Notes under the pieces: generated by a model
Seen by the model: the letters and a program-made list of their open reading frames with translations, nothing else
What the model was told of the DNA's origin: nothing
The model's database searches: none
From: Gordonia sp. KTR9
Lineage (GTDB): Bacteria; Actinomycetota; Actinomycetes; Mycobacteriales; Mycobacteriaceae
Direction of reading: 5' to 3'
Assembly (NCBI RefSeq): GCF_000143885.2
Contig: NC_018581.1
Coordinates: 496,001 to 560,000, forward strand
DNA: 64,000 bases
In this document: piece after piece, positions 43,741 to 51,880 of the stretch
How positions within the stretch are numbered: the first letter of the stretch is position 1
How the letters are laid out: each line of letters starts with the position of its first letter
Made by a program: the position numbers and the translations under genes

Positions 43741-44283
43741 TCACACGTCCAGGTCTTCGACCTCGGGTCGTAGGGCTGCCGCGGTGCGTGCGTAGAAACG
43801 TTCGGGCACAAGTGGTTTGAGTTGCTCGGCGGTGTCGACGATGTCGACGCGGTAGTCTCCCCAGTCGGGCAGGTCGGCGGTGAACAGACTGCGGACGCTG
43901 GGCAGTCCGGTCAGGTCCTTCAGCCAGTTACCGGTCTTCTGTCGATGTGTCACCCCGTAATTCGCCCAGTCGACGTGGTGGACCGCGAGGACGATCTTTC
44001 CGGTCCGGCCCTCGTAGGAGCTCAATTTGGTTGCGTTGCCGGTGATCTCGTCGTACTCGGTCTCCTCGGCGAGGAGTCTGCCGAAGAACCGTTTGCGGCG
44101 GACGCCGTCGGGGCCGTCCCGGAGAACCACTTCCTCGTACCCGGCGTCGCGGTAGTCCGCTGCTCGTACGTAGGCGCGCAATGCCTCCACGACCGCGCCG
44201 GAGAGATTGCCTCCCGACACCTGCTGGGCACGCTCGAGGACCTTGATGTCCTCGTCGGAGACGTAGATGGTCTTGTTCGGCAT
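43741..44283 (-). CDS. EXLDI-family protein linked to an ABC exporter
   Basis: A 180-residue protein. The N-terminus MPNKTIYVSDEDIKVLERAQ plus GGNLSGAVVEALRAYVRA looks like a ribbon-helix-helix-type DNA-binding segment. The middle has KRFFGRLLAEE and a beta-rich region, and the C-terminus is LRPEVEDLDV, close to the E-x-L-D-I tail that names the family. EXLDI genes are typically next to ABC permease/ATPase pairs, as here. It probably regulates the exporter. ATG 44283 has TATAGT 6 nt upstream. Confidence 0.8.
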   Translation of the reverse strand: MPNKTIYVSDEDIKVLERAQQVSGGNLSGAVVEALRAYVRAADYRDAGYEEVVLRDGPDGVRRKRFFGRLLAEETEYDEITGNATKLSSYEGRTGKIVLAVHHVDWANYGVTHRQKTGNWLKDLTGLPSVRSLFTADLPDWGDYRVDIVDTAEQLKPLVPERFYARTAAALRPEVEDLDV

Positions 44284-44289
44284 GCGCTA

Positions 44290-44295
44290 ACTATA
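44290..44295 (-). promoter_or_regulatory. -10 hexamer TATAGT, leaderless promoter candidate for EXLDI gene
   Basis: TATAGT, close to the ideal -10, ends 6 nt before ATG 44283 on the minus strand. Just upstream the strand reads CGTCTACGTATACATCTAC, two TCTAC half-repeats around GTATAC, a possible autoregulatory site. Confidence 0.55.
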
Positions 44296-44378
44296 AGTAG
44301 ATGTATACGTAGACGCAAGGGTGGTCTCGAAATATGTACGACCGGTGGTGCAGCGGCCGAGCGGATGGCGGTCGGAGG

Positions 44379-44732
44379 CTAGTCGCCCGTTCCGCCGCGG
44401 TTCTCGCGCTCGGCGTCCTGCAGCGCGATTGCGCGGGCCAGCCGTGCGTACTTGACCTCGAGGTCGCGGAATCGTAGGTAGGTCGACACCGTCGTGAACG
44501 CGAATGCGATGACCAACAGGAACAGCACCAGGTCGAGGCCGCGCTGGATGCCGATCTTGTTGGCGACCCACGTGACATCGTCCTGACGCAGCATCGCGTA
44601 GACGCCGAAGCCGATGAACGCGACGAACAGCAGCTTCACACCCGCCGACGCGCGGGCGGTGCCGCGGTTCACGACAAAGAAGCCGACGAGCGCGATCAGG
44701 CCGAGGATCGCGAGGACCTGGAACCAGATCAT
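44379..44732 (-). CDS. DUF2304 membrane protein (Rv3632-like)
   Basis: A 117-residue protein with three hydrophobic helices (about 3-22, 32-48, 68-88) and a C-terminal coiled-coil-like stretch LRFRDLEVKYARLARAIALQ. This is the DUF2304 layout. In M. tuberculosis the equivalent Rv3632 is a small membrane partner of the PpgS glycosyltransferase (Rv3631), and the two genes are adjacent here too, 7 bp apart. It probably helps anchor or activate the transferase. Confidence 0.87.
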   Translation of the reverse strand: MIWFQVLAILGLIALVGFFVVNRGTARASAGVKLLFVAFIGFGVYAMLRQDDVTWVANKIGIQRGLDLVLFLLVIAFAFTTVSTYLRFRDLEVKYARLARAIALQDAERENRGGTGD

Positions 44733-44739
44733 CGTGACA

Positions 44740-45441
44740 TCACTTCCTCATCCGCGTGTGGAACAGGCCGTCGGCGACGATGTTGACCCCGTTGATCAGC
44801 GACTGCCCCTTCGCCCGCGAATAGTCGGTGTAGAGGATCGTGACCGGTTGCTCGGCCACCCGCCACCGGTGATGATCGATGAGCGCGATGAACTCCGATG
44901 CGTGGCTCATCCCGCTCATCAAGAGATCGAGCTGATCGGCCACGGTCTTGTTGAAGGCCCGAAGTCCGTTGTGCGCGTCGGACAGTCCGAGGCGGCGTGT
45001 GCGCGGACTCAGGAACACGATGGTGCGCAACGCCATTCGACGAAGCAGCGGAACCGACTCACTACGACCGTCGGCGAACCGCGTGCCCACGATGATGTCG
45101 ACGGGCTCGCGTCGCAGCCGCTCGATCATCGCCGACACGTCGTCGACCTGATGCTGCCCATCGGCATCGAAGGTCACGAAGAACCGGGCCCCCGGCCGGC
45201 GACGCGCGTACTCGACGCCGGTCTGGATGGCGGCGCCCTGGCCGAGGTTCACGGGGTGCCGCACCAGGTGTACGCCCGCGGCGCGGATCTCGTCGGCCGA
45301 ATTGTCCGAGCTGCCGTCGTCGACGCAGACGACGTTGGGGAACGTCTCGCGGGCCTTGGTCGCCACCTCGCGGATCACCTGGCCCTCGTTGAAAACGGGT
45401 ACCACCAGCCACACGTCGGCGTTGGTGGTGGGGTCGGCCAT
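44740..45441 (-). CDS. polyprenyl-phosphate glycosyltransferase, GT2 (PpgS/Rv3631-like)
   Basis: A 233-residue family 2 glycosyltransferase of the dolichol-phosphate-mannose-synthase type. It has VVPVFNEGQVIREV, VCVDDGSSDNSADE, the metal-binding FFVTFDADGQHQ and the DPM-type VGTRFADGRSE and NGLRAFNKT. There is no C-terminal membrane domain; DUF2304 next door may supply it. Rv3631 transfers N-acetylgalactosamine to decaprenyl phosphate for galactosamine on arabinogalactan, and the same role is inferred here. ATG 45441 has TAGGGT (45450-45455, minus strand) 8 nt upstream. Confidence 0.88.
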   Translation of the reverse strand: MADPTTNADVWLVVPVFNEGQVIREVATKARETFPNVVCVDDGSSDNSADEIRAAGVHLVRHPVNLGQGAAIQTGVEYARRRPGARFFVTFDADGQHQVDDVSAMIERLRREPVDIIVGTRFADGRSESVPLLRRMALRTIVFLSPRTRRLGLSDAHNGLRAFNKTVADQLDLLMSGMSHASEFIALIDHHRWRVAEQPVTILYTDYSRAKGQSLINGVNIVADGLFHTRMRK

Positions 45442-45449
45442 GGTCAACA

Positions 45450-45455
45450 ACCCTA
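45450..45455 (-). promoter_or_regulatory. -10 hexamer TAGGGT, leaderless promoter candidate for the PpgS-like gene
   Basis: On the minus strand TAGGGT ends 8 nt before ATG 45441, with no Shine-Dalgarno. Confidence 0.42.
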
Positions 45456-45520
45456 ACCCGCATGCGCGTGGCGCCTGTCGTCCGGCACGCCTCGTGCGCG
45501 GCGGGGGCTTCGGACCCGGT

Positions 45521-45526
45521 TAGTCT
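45521..45526 (+). promoter_or_regulatory. -10 hexamer TAGTCT, leaderless promoter candidate for GT2
   Basis: TAGTCT lies 6 nt before GTG 45533, the same hexamer and spacing as at 4928. Confidence 0.5.
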
Positions 45527-45532
45527 TGTCCG

Positions 45533-46387
45533 GTGACGATCGACGTGATGATGCCGTTCTACGGCGACGTCGCCCAGTTCCAGCAGGCCGTGACCAGTGT
45601 TCTCGAGCAGGACGACCCGGAGTTGCGCCTGGTGGTCGTCGACGATTGTCATCCTGATCCGACGCCGCGACGGTGGCTGGATTCGCTCGGGGATGCCCGG
45701 GTCCACTACCTGCGCAATGAGACCAACCTCGGCGTGAACGGGAACTTCCGGCGGTGCGTCGACCTGGTGACCGCCGACTGGTTCGTCGTCATGGGCTGCG
45801 ACGACCTCATGCACCGGGACTACCTGTCCACCGTCCGAAGGCTGGCCCGTCACCACCCCGACGCCGCGGTCATCGCGCCCGGCGTCGACGTCATCGATGA
45901 GAACGGGCAGCCCGTCACACCTCTGGGCGATCGGATCAAGTCGGTTCTCGCGCCACCGCGGGCGACCGTTCTGGCAGGGGAACGGCTCGCGACGACGCTG
46001 TACCACGGCAACTGGACCTATTTCCCGTCCCTGCTGTGGCGGACCGCCGCGGTACGAGAGGTCGGGTTCCGTCCGGGGCTCGAGATCGTCCTCGACCTTG
46101 CGCTGCTCGTGGACCTGGCCGGCGCCGGCGGATCGCTCGTCTACGACCCCGAGGTGGTCTTCTCCTACCGCAGGCACAGCGCCTCGGTGAGTTCGGTGCA
46201 GGCCGTTGACGGCCGGCGGTTCGCCGAGGAGAACCGGTTCTTCGCCGAGGAAGCCGAGCGCTGCGCCGCGCGTGGCTGGCCGAAGGCGGCGCGCGCCGCG
46301 CGATGGCACGCGACTTCGCGGCTCAACCATCTCTCGGCCCGCGTGGGCGCGGGCATCGGCCGGCTGCGGGGTTCGTCCGGGAGCTAG
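45533..46387 (+). CDS. family 2 glycosyltransferase
   Basis: A 284-residue soluble GT2 enzyme. It shows MMPFYGDVAQFQQAVTSVLE, LVVVDDCHPD, NLGVNGNFRRCVDL and the metal site VMGCDDLMHRDY (DD in place of DxD). WRTAAVREVGFRPGLEIVLD and FSYRRHSASVS are typical of rhamnosyl- or other sugar transferases of envelope polysaccharides. It is divergent from the PpgS gene. The acceptor is unknown. Confidence 0.87.
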   Translation: MTIDVMMPFYGDVAQFQQAVTSVLEQDDPELRLVVVDDCHPDPTPRRWLDSLGDARVHYLRNETNLGVNGNFRRCVDLVTADWFVVMGCDDLMHRDYLSTVRRLARHHPDAAVIAPGVDVIDENGQPVTPLGDRIKSVLAPPRATVLAGERLATTLYHGNWTYFPSLLWRTAAVREVGFRPGLEIVLDLALLVDLAGAGGSLVYDPEVVFSYRRHSASVSSVQAVDGRRFAEENRFFAEEAERCAARGWPKAARAARWHATSRLNHLSARVGAGIGRLRGSSGS

Positions 46388-46402
46388 TTGTGGGAGCTGC
46401 GG

Positions 46403-46497
46403 GGACCCTTCGTGACGCGCCCTCCGCAAGCTCCGGGCGCTCCTCAGGGAGCAGGGGGTGGGTCGCTCTTTCGGATGAGGGAGCAGGGGGTGGGTCG
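46403..46497. repeat. dispersed 47-bp intergenic repeat plus a 20-bp direct repeat
   Basis: Positions 46403-46449 (begins GGACCCTTCGTGACGCGCCC) are identical over 47 bp to 60512-60558. Two 20-bp copies of AGGGAGCAGGGGGTGGGTCG follow at 46446-46465 and 46478-46497. The element fills the gap between the GT2 stop and the convergent flippase stop and shares CCTCAGGGAGCAG with the 29-bp array at 37008. Confidence 0.88.
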
Positions 46498-46498
46498 G

Positions 46499-47776
46499 TC
46501 AGGCCCGCAGTACCCCGACCAGATGCACTCCGAGACCGATGACCGGGCCGACGACGAGGGCGAGACAGGTCCGGGTCGCGACGTCGAACGGCAGCAGCAA
46601 CACGGCCACGGCCACGAGGGTCGACACCCACCATCCGGCCGCGTACCAGCGGTGGGAGCCGGCGGCGATCGCTGCGGCGCCGGTCACCGTCAGCAGTGCC
46701 AGGCAGGTCGCCCCCAGTGTCAGCAGCGCCACGACCAGCCCGTCGAGATCGAAATCGGCGCCGAACACCGACCTCAGCAACCACGGACCCACCAGCCACG
46801 CGCCGAGGACCCCCACGCCGCCGACGGCCGCGACTATCCCGAGTGGCGCACCGAGGGCGGCGAGGCGACGATCCCGGCGGTCGACGAATCGGGAGATCAG
46901 AACGCCCTGGAAGCTGTTGAGCGGCACCAGCAGTGGTGCGCGCGTGAGGGTGACGGCGAGGACCAGCGCGCCGATCGTCCGGGTCTCGTCGGCGTCGGGC
47001 CCGCCGTGCAGATCGGTGGTCAGGTTGATGAGGACCGGAAAACCCATGACGAGTACGGCGCTCGCGGCGGCCGCGGCCATCGCGGTCAGGGTGTTGGCCG
47101 CCAGACGCCGCGGCGGGATGTCGCCGGCGACGCCGATCGCGCGGCGGGCCGACGCCGACGTCGCAAGCAACACGCACCACGACACCGATCCGATGACGGT
47201 GACGACGAGGAACGCGGTGGTGCCCCAGCCGGCCGCCACCGCGATCCCGGCACCGGCGAGCCGGATCAGCGCATCGACCGACAGCAACGCCGCGAACGAC
47301 GACCAGTTCAGCCGTCCCGACAACGCGCCGCACAAGTGCGCATACACCGCGAAGCTCGCCACGCCGACGGCGAGCAGCAGCACCGACAATCCGCGATCGT
47401 CGGTGAACACTCGCGTGCTCCACAGCGGTGACGTCGCGATGACGAGAACGGCCAGGCCCAGTCCGATGCCCGTGTTCACCAGCAGCGGCCGCGACCGGGC
47501 GCGCCCCTCCGACTCGGCGGTCCGGACCGCGCGCGTCGTCTCCTGCAGCTGCCCGTTCTGCGCGCCGGTCACCAGACCATAGGCGGCCCAGAACACCGCG
47601 AACACGCCATAACCGACGGCACCCAGGTGGCGGGCCGCCAGCAGCAGGACGATGTACCCCGACGCGGCCGCGACGACGGTCGCGATCGTGACCCGACCCA
47701 GCGACGCCGCATCGGTGGCACCGGGCGGGCCCGCGGGCCCCGCCTGAGGACCCGGCGTCGTCGGATCGGTTGTCAT
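46499..47776 (-). CDS. polysaccharide flippase-like membrane protein (Rv3630-like)
   Basis: A 425-residue protein with about twelve hydrophobic helices and a short hydrophilic N-terminus. AARHLGAVGYGVFAVFWAAY and TRAPLLVPLNSFQGVLISRF are reminiscent of MOP/Wzx-type O-antigen and teichoic acid transporters. It stands near two envelope glycosyltransferases, as Rv3630 does near Rv3631. It probably moves a lipid-linked sugar across the membrane. ATG 47776 is 8 bp after the upstream M1 peptidase stop, so they may share a transcript. Confidence 0.8.
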   Translation of the reverse strand: MTTDPTTPGPQAGPAGPPGATDAASLGRVTIATVVAAASGYIVLLLAARHLGAVGYGVFAVFWAAYGLVTGAQNGQLQETTRAVRTAESEGRARSRPLLVNTGIGLGLAVLVIATSPLWSTRVFTDDRGLSVLLLAVGVASFAVYAHLCGALSGRLNWSSFAALLSVDALIRLAGAGIAVAAGWGTTAFLVVTVIGSVSWCVLLATSASARRAIGVAGDIPPRRLAANTLTAMAAAAASAVLVMGFPVLINLTTDLHGGPDADETRTIGALVLAVTLTRAPLLVPLNSFQGVLISRFVDRRDRRLAALGAPLGIVAAVGGVGVLGAWLVGPWLLRSVFGADFDLDGLVVALLTLGATCLALLTVTGAAAIAAGSHRWYAAGWWVSTLVAVAVLLLPFDVATRTCLALVVGPVIGLGVHLVGVLRA

Positions 47777-47784
47777 CGAACGAG

Positions 47785-49152
47785 TCAGGAAGGACCGGGG
47801 AATGGCGGCAGTTCGGGAGTGAACAGCCACTCGTCCCAGAGCCCCTTGAGCGGCTTCGACGAATGGGTCGCGGCGAGCGCCATGAAGTCCTCGGTGGTCA
47901 CCGACCCGTAGCGGTACTTGTCGGTCCACCGTTGCAGCAGTGCGAAGAAGTCCCCGTCACCGATGGTCAGCCGCAAGGCGTGCAGGGTGAGTGCGCCGCG
48001 CTTGTAGATCCAGTCGTCGAACATCTTGCGCGGGCCCGGATCGGCGAGTGGCACACGCACCGGCGACGATTCGAGTTTCTGGTAGTAGTGGCGCGCCCAC
48101 TCGTCGGCGCTTCGGCCGCCGGAGTGCTGGCTCCACAGCCACTCCGCGTAACAGGCGAAACCCTCGTGGAGCCAGATGTCTCGCCATCGGGCCGCGGTCA
48201 CCGAGTTGCCGAACCACTGATGTGCCAGTTCGTGGGCGATCAGCCGCTCCGCGTGCCGGCTGCCGTCACAGTGGTTGGCGCCGAAGGTGGAGAAACTCTG
48301 TGCCTCGATGGGGATTTCGAGGTCGTCGTCGGTCACCACGACGGTGTACCGGGGGAATGGGTATGGTCCGAACATCTCGACGAACGCCGAGACCATCTCG
48401 GTCTGTCGGCCGAAGTCGACGCCGAAGTTCTCCTCGAGCCGCGCGGGAATGAGACCCGCGACCGGAATCGGCTTGGACGCCAACGAAATCTGTTTGTACT
48501 GACCGATCTGGATCGACGCCAGGTAGGTGGGCATCGGCTCCACCTGCTCGTAGACCCAGGTGGTGTGTGCGGCGCGGACACGCTTGGACTCCAGGACGCC
48601 GTTCGCCAGAGCGTGGTAGGGGCTGTCGGTGGTGATCGAGATCCGGTATGGCGCCTTGGCGCTCGGGTGGTCGTCGCACGGGAACCACGACGCCGCCCCG
48701 TTGGGCTGGTTCGCGCAGAGCGCGCCGTCGGTCAGTTCCTCCCAGCCGACCTCGCCCCAAGGACCGCGGATCGGGTGAGGGCTGCCGTGGTAGCGGACCG
48801 TGATGGTCATGGCACCACCCGGGGGGAGGGGGCTGTCCGGGGTGATGGTCAGCTTGTGGCGGCGGTGGGAATAGCGGGCGCGCTTGTCGTTGACCGACAC
48901 CCGCTGCACCGAGAGCGAGCCGGCCAGATCGAGGGTGAATCTCTTGAGCTCGGCGTACGACGTCGCGGTCAGGACCGCGGTGCCCTCAAGCCGATTGCTC
49001 GCCACCTTGTACTCGAGCTCCAGGTCGTATCGGGAGATCCGGTAACCGAGATTGCCGTTGTCGGGCAGGTACGGGTCGAGGACGTCGGCGGGTGCTCCCA
49101 GCACGGGTTGCCCGGAGTTGCCTCGCGAACCCAGCCCAAACTTTCCCGGCAC
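47785..49152 (-). CDS. M1-family metallopeptidase lacking a canonical GAMEN motif
   Basis: A 455-residue aminopeptidase-type zinc enzyme. The zinc site is complete: HELAHQWFGNSVTAARWRDI followed by WLHEGFACYAEW (HExxH-18-E). A catalytic Tyr may lie further on (YYQKLE or YKRGAL). Upstream, where M1 enzymes have GAMEN for binding the substrate N-terminus, the sequence is IEAQSFSTFG. It lacks the C-terminal helical domain of long M1 proteins. No signal peptide is visible. GTG 49152 has GGAG 6 nt upstream. Confidence 0.88.
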   Translation of the reverse strand: MPGKFGLGSRGNSGQPVLGAPADVLDPYLPDNGNLGYRISRYDLELEYKVASNRLEGTAVLTATSYAELKRFTLDLAGSLSVQRVSVNDKRARYSHRRHKLTITPDSPLPPGGAMTITVRYHGSPHPIRGPWGEVGWEELTDGALCANQPNGAASWFPCDDHPSAKAPYRISITTDSPYHALANGVLESKRVRAAHTTWVYEQVEPMPTYLASIQIGQYKQISLASKPIPVAGLIPARLEENFGVDFGRQTEMVSAFVEMFGPYPFPRYTVVVTDDDLEIPIEAQSFSTFGANHCDGSRHAERLIAHELAHQWFGNSVTAARWRDIWLHEGFACYAEWLWSQHSGGRSADEWARHYYQKLESSPVRVPLADPGPRKMFDDWIYKRGALTLHALRLTIGDGDFFALLQRWTDKYRYGSVTTEDFMALAATHSSKPLKGLWDEWLFTPELPPFPGPS

Positions 49153-49189
49153 TCTCGACTCCTACTCCGTTCTGCCCCGGCGGGCCGAC

Positions 49190-49378
49190 GTGCGGTGGTG
49201 CGCCTCGACGGGTCGCGTCGACGACGCGCTGCGACCGGTCACGAAGCGGTTGCGGTTGGGTGGTGATGTCTCGATTCGGCAGTTCACCCGCGACGGGGCG
49301 ATGCTGTCCCGGACACTGAGAGAGTACCTGGCGGCGGCACAGCCGGCCCGCCCGATCGATTCGAGGAGTGCGGAATGA
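49190..49378 (+). CDS. possible small protein coupled to DoxX gene
   Basis: A 62-codon frame from GTG 49190 to a TGA that overlaps the DoxX ATG (ATGA at 49375). The product begins VRWCASTGRVDDALRPVTKR and is basic, with no recognised domain. The stop-start overlap argues for a real coupled gene, but length and codon signal are weak and it may be remnant sequence. Confidence 0.35.
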   Translation: MRWCASTGRVDDALRPVTKRLRLGGDVSIRQFTRDGAMLSRTLREYLAAAQPARPIDSRSAE

Positions 49379-49800
49379 GCGGATTCGGTAGTGTGGCGCA
49401 GTTTCTCGCGCGCCTGATACTCGGCATCATCTTCATCGCCCACGGCTGGCAGAAGCTGTTCACGCAAGGCATGGACGCCACCAAGACGGCTTTCGGCCCC
49501 GGCGGGATGGACGTGCCGTACCCGGAGCTGGCGGCGTACTACGCCACCTGGGTCGAGCTGATCGGCGGCATCCTGCTGATCCTCGGGCTGCTGTTGCCGA
49601 TCGTCGCGACCCTGCTGATCGCGGACATGATCGGCGCGATCGTGTTCGTGCACTGGGACGCCGGGTTCTGGAACATGGACGGCGGTTACGAGTGGCCGCT
49701 CGCACTGATCGCGGGGCTGCTGGCGGTCGGCTACACCTCGGCCGGCCGGATGGGTGCCGACAGCTACATCATGCGACGACGACGCCGCGACGTCGTCTGA
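49375..49800 (+). CDS. DoxX-family membrane protein
   Basis: A 141-residue protein with four hydrophobic helices. The opening FLARLILGIIFIAHGWQKLF is the DoxX signature; FVHWDAGFWNMDGGYEWPLA follows the third helix. DoxX-like proteins are small integral membrane subunits, in mycobacteria tied to thiol and redox stress responses. A basic C-terminus (MRRRRRDVV) follows. Its 3' end is duplicated downstream (see the repeat at 49776-49883). Confidence 0.88.
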   Translation: MSGFGSVAQFLARLILGIIFIAHGWQKLFTQGMDATKTAFGPGGMDVPYPELAAYYATWVELIGGILLILGLLLPIVATLLIADMIGAIVFVHWDAGFWNMDGGYEWPLALIAGLLAVGYTSAGRMGADSYIMRRRRRDVV

Positions 49801-49883
49801 GGCGAAGGCTTCGACTCGGCTCCTCGCTGCGCTCGTCGCCGGCTCAGCCGGCAGGAGAACGACGACGCCGCGACGTCGTCTGA
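49776..49883. repeat. 25-bp direct repeat flanking a 58-bp insert
   Basis: A 25-bp sequence ending CGCGACGTCGTCTGA occurs at 49776-49800 (the DoxX C-terminal codons and stop) and again at 49859-49883. Between them lies a 58-bp segment with GGCTCCTCGCTGCGCTCGTC, similar in style to the window's other intergenic repeats. Each copy can fold as a 7-bp hairpin (GACGACG/CGTCGTC). It looks like insertion of a small element with duplication of its target. Confidence 0.85.
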
Positions 49884-49887
49884 CGCC

Positions 49888-50469
49888 TCAGGCGAAGGCC
49901 AGGCCGTCGATGGTGGCCGTACTCGTCGAGACCGCACCGGTGTCGGCGAGGGCGGCCACCAGGCGTGCGATCGTCTTGCGTTCCTCGTCGGCGTGCCGGA
50001 GACCGACGCCGTCGATGAGCCCGGGTGAGAGCAGGGCGAGGGGATCGGTGTCGTGCCGGTGGATCACCGCCGCGCCGAGGAGACGCTGCGCCTGTCCGGG
50101 GTCGGAATCCCAGAGCGCGTCGGCGGTGAGCAGATACAGCCGCACGGCCGGTGGATAGTCGTGGAGGTGCACGAGCGCCCAGGCCCAGTGTTTCGCGACA
50201 TCGACCGTGTCGGACCCGGCCCGGCCGTGTGTGCGCACGTACTTGCCGTGCAACTCGCGACACAGGTGGCTCGCGTCGGACCACAGCATGAGATGCGACA
50301 TACACCGGACGCAGTCGTGCAGGTTGGACAGGTACATCACCGAATACGGTCCCTCGCGGCGCGACCTGATCTCGCGGAGCACGGAGAACTCGGCCAGCGC
50401 GTGGTCGTATTCACCGGCCGAGAGCAGCGCCTGGGCCTCGGCCTCCATTTCCTCGATCACCCTCGACAT
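49888..50469 (-). CDS. TPR-like helical hypothetical protein
   Basis: A 193-residue soluble protein predicted to be all helix. EAEAQALLSAGEYDHALAEF and HWAWALVHLHDYPPAVRLYL resemble degenerate tetratricopeptide units. Several His and Cys (LHDCVRCMSHLMLW, ASHLC) cluster in the middle. I do not recognise a family. It converges on the DoxX gene. A scaffold role is only a possibility. Confidence 0.65.
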   Translation of the reverse strand: MSRVIEEMEAEAQALLSAGEYDHALAEFSVLREIRSRREGPYSVMYLSNLHDCVRCMSHLMLWSDASHLCRELHGKYVRTHGRAGSDTVDVAKHWAWALVHLHDYPPAVRLYLLTADALWDSDPGQAQRLLGAAVIHRHDTDPLALLSPGLIDGVGLRHADEERKTIARLVAALADTGAVSTSTATIDGLAFA

Positions 50470-50602
50470 TGTCGCCGATCCCGTACCCCGGCATCGGCGA
50501 TTCGGCCGAAAGGGGCCGACCCCGGCCCGGTGACGACCCGCCGCGTCTCACTGCCCGGGGTCGTCCTGGCGCGACTTCCGGCGGACTGGCATCGTGGCAA
50601 GG

Positions 50603-51100
50603 ATGAAGGACGACATCGGTAGTACCCCGGAGGGCTCGGACGGCGAGTACAGCCTGGACGAGGACGATCAGCTCCAGCCGGAGGACACTCTGGTCGACCG
50701 CGGCGTCGACGACGTCCTCGACGAGGGGTACTCGCCTCCCGACCGTGTGCCCAAGGGTGCCGTCCACGGGCTGACGTCACGCGAGCAGGCCGAGGGCGAG
50801 ACGCTCGACGAGCGACTGGCCGAGGAGGAGCCCGACGTCGGGGCGGTCGACCCGCTCGATGAGATCACCGCCGAGGAGCGTTCCCGGACCGATTGGCGCG
50901 CACACGATTCCGACCGGGACGACGAGTTCGAGGAGGATGACGAGGTCGGGGACCGGCGTGCCGGTCGACTGATCGCGCCGGATGCCGGGTCGGGAATCGA
51001 CACCGAGTCCGAGGCGTTCGCCGAGGACGCCGGGATCGACGGCGCCGGCGCCTCTGCCGAAGAGGCTGCCGTGCACTACATCTCCGACACCCCGGACTGA
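50603..51100 (+). CDS. acidic DUF5709-like protein
   Basis: A 165-residue, highly acidic, probably disordered protein. The recognisable core is YSLDEDDQLQPEDTLVDRGV followed by DDVLDEGYSPPDR and GETLDERLAEEEPDVGA, motifs I associate with actinobacterial DUF5709 proteins. Function unknown. ATG 50603 is preferred; GTG 50594 is an in-frame alternative without RBS support. It ends 9 bp before the convergent Clp_N gene. Confidence 0.78.
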   Translation: MKDDIGSTPEGSDGEYSLDEDDQLQPEDTLVDRGVDDVLDEGYSPPDRVPKGAVHGLTSREQAEGETLDERLAEEEPDVGAVDPLDEITAEERSRTDWRAHDSDRDDEFEEDDEVGDRRAGRLIAPDAGSGIDTESEAFAEDAGIDGAGASAEEAAVHYISDTPD

Positions 51101-51109
51101 TCGGCCGGA

Positions 51110-51877
51110 TCAGGCCTCGTCGGCCCGGTCGGTCGACGGCACCCCTTCCATCACCTGAGCCAGCGCGTCGACGATCGTCGCGCGGATGGCGTCGGCCGTG
51201 AGTCCCAGCCCGGTCATCACGTCGGCCAGTGCCGGGTCGGCGAAGAATCCGAGCAGGAGATGCTCGGTGCCGATGTAGTTGTGCCCGAGGTCGAGGGCTA
51301 CACCGACGGTGGCCTCCAGAACGGCCTTGGCCGCATCGTCGTAAGGCACCACGCTGGTCGCCTCGTCGTCGGCGATCTCGCGCGTCGCGGGGATCAGCGG
51401 GGCGACGGCGGTGCGCCATGCGTCGATGCCGACGCCCAGCTCCTGCAGGACGACGAACACGAGGGACTTCGGTTCGGCGGTCAGGGACTGTGCGAAGTGT
51501 GCCGGGGTCACGTGCTCGGCCCGGTCGGCGGCGGCGGCCGCGTTCGCGGTCATCAGCACGTTCGCCGCGCGCGGGGTGAAGCGCGAGAACGGGTTGTCCG
51601 CCGCTGCCGCCTCGTTCCCGCTCACCGGCGACACGCGATCGACGAAGCGTTTCTGGGCGGCTTGCTTGCTCACGCCCATGCTGGCGCCGATCGCGGTCCA
51701 CGACGCCCCGGAACGACGGGCCTGGTCGACGAAGTGCCCGATGAGACTGTCTGCGACGTCTCCCAGGTGCTGCGCCGCGACCACGGCGTCGGACAACTGG
51801 TCCAGGGGGTCGGGATGGACCTTGCGGATCGCACTGATGAGGTCGTCGAGGCGGAGTGGGATCGGGCTCTGTGTCAT
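51110..51877 (-). CDS. HTH protein with two Clp_N repeats
   Basis: A 255-residue protein. Residues about 25-80 form an HTH (SWTAIGASMGVSKQAAQKRF). Two Clp_N-type four-helix units follow: FTPRAANVLMTANAAAAADR to about 155, and VVPYDDAAKAVLEATVGVAL with GHNYIGTEHLLLGFF to the end. Clp_N modules bind substrates or adaptors of ClpC/ClpP; here no ATPase domain is attached. This suggests a transcription factor whose stability or activity is linked to the Clp system. Two inverted repeats sit directly upstream, consistent with autoregulation. Confidence 0.82.
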   Translation of the reverse strand: MTQSPIPLRLDDLISAIRKVHPDPLDQLSDAVVAAQHLGDVADSLIGHFVDQARRSGASWTAIGASMGVSKQAAQKRFVDRVSPVSGNEAAAADNPFSRFTPRAANVLMTANAAAAADRAEHVTPAHFAQSLTAEPKSLVFVVLQELGVGIDAWRTAVAPLIPATREIADDEATSVVPYDDAAKAVLEATVGVALDLGHNYIGTEHLLLGFFADPALADVMTGLGLTADAIRATIVDALAQVMEGVPSTDRADEA

Positions 51878-51880
51878 GCG

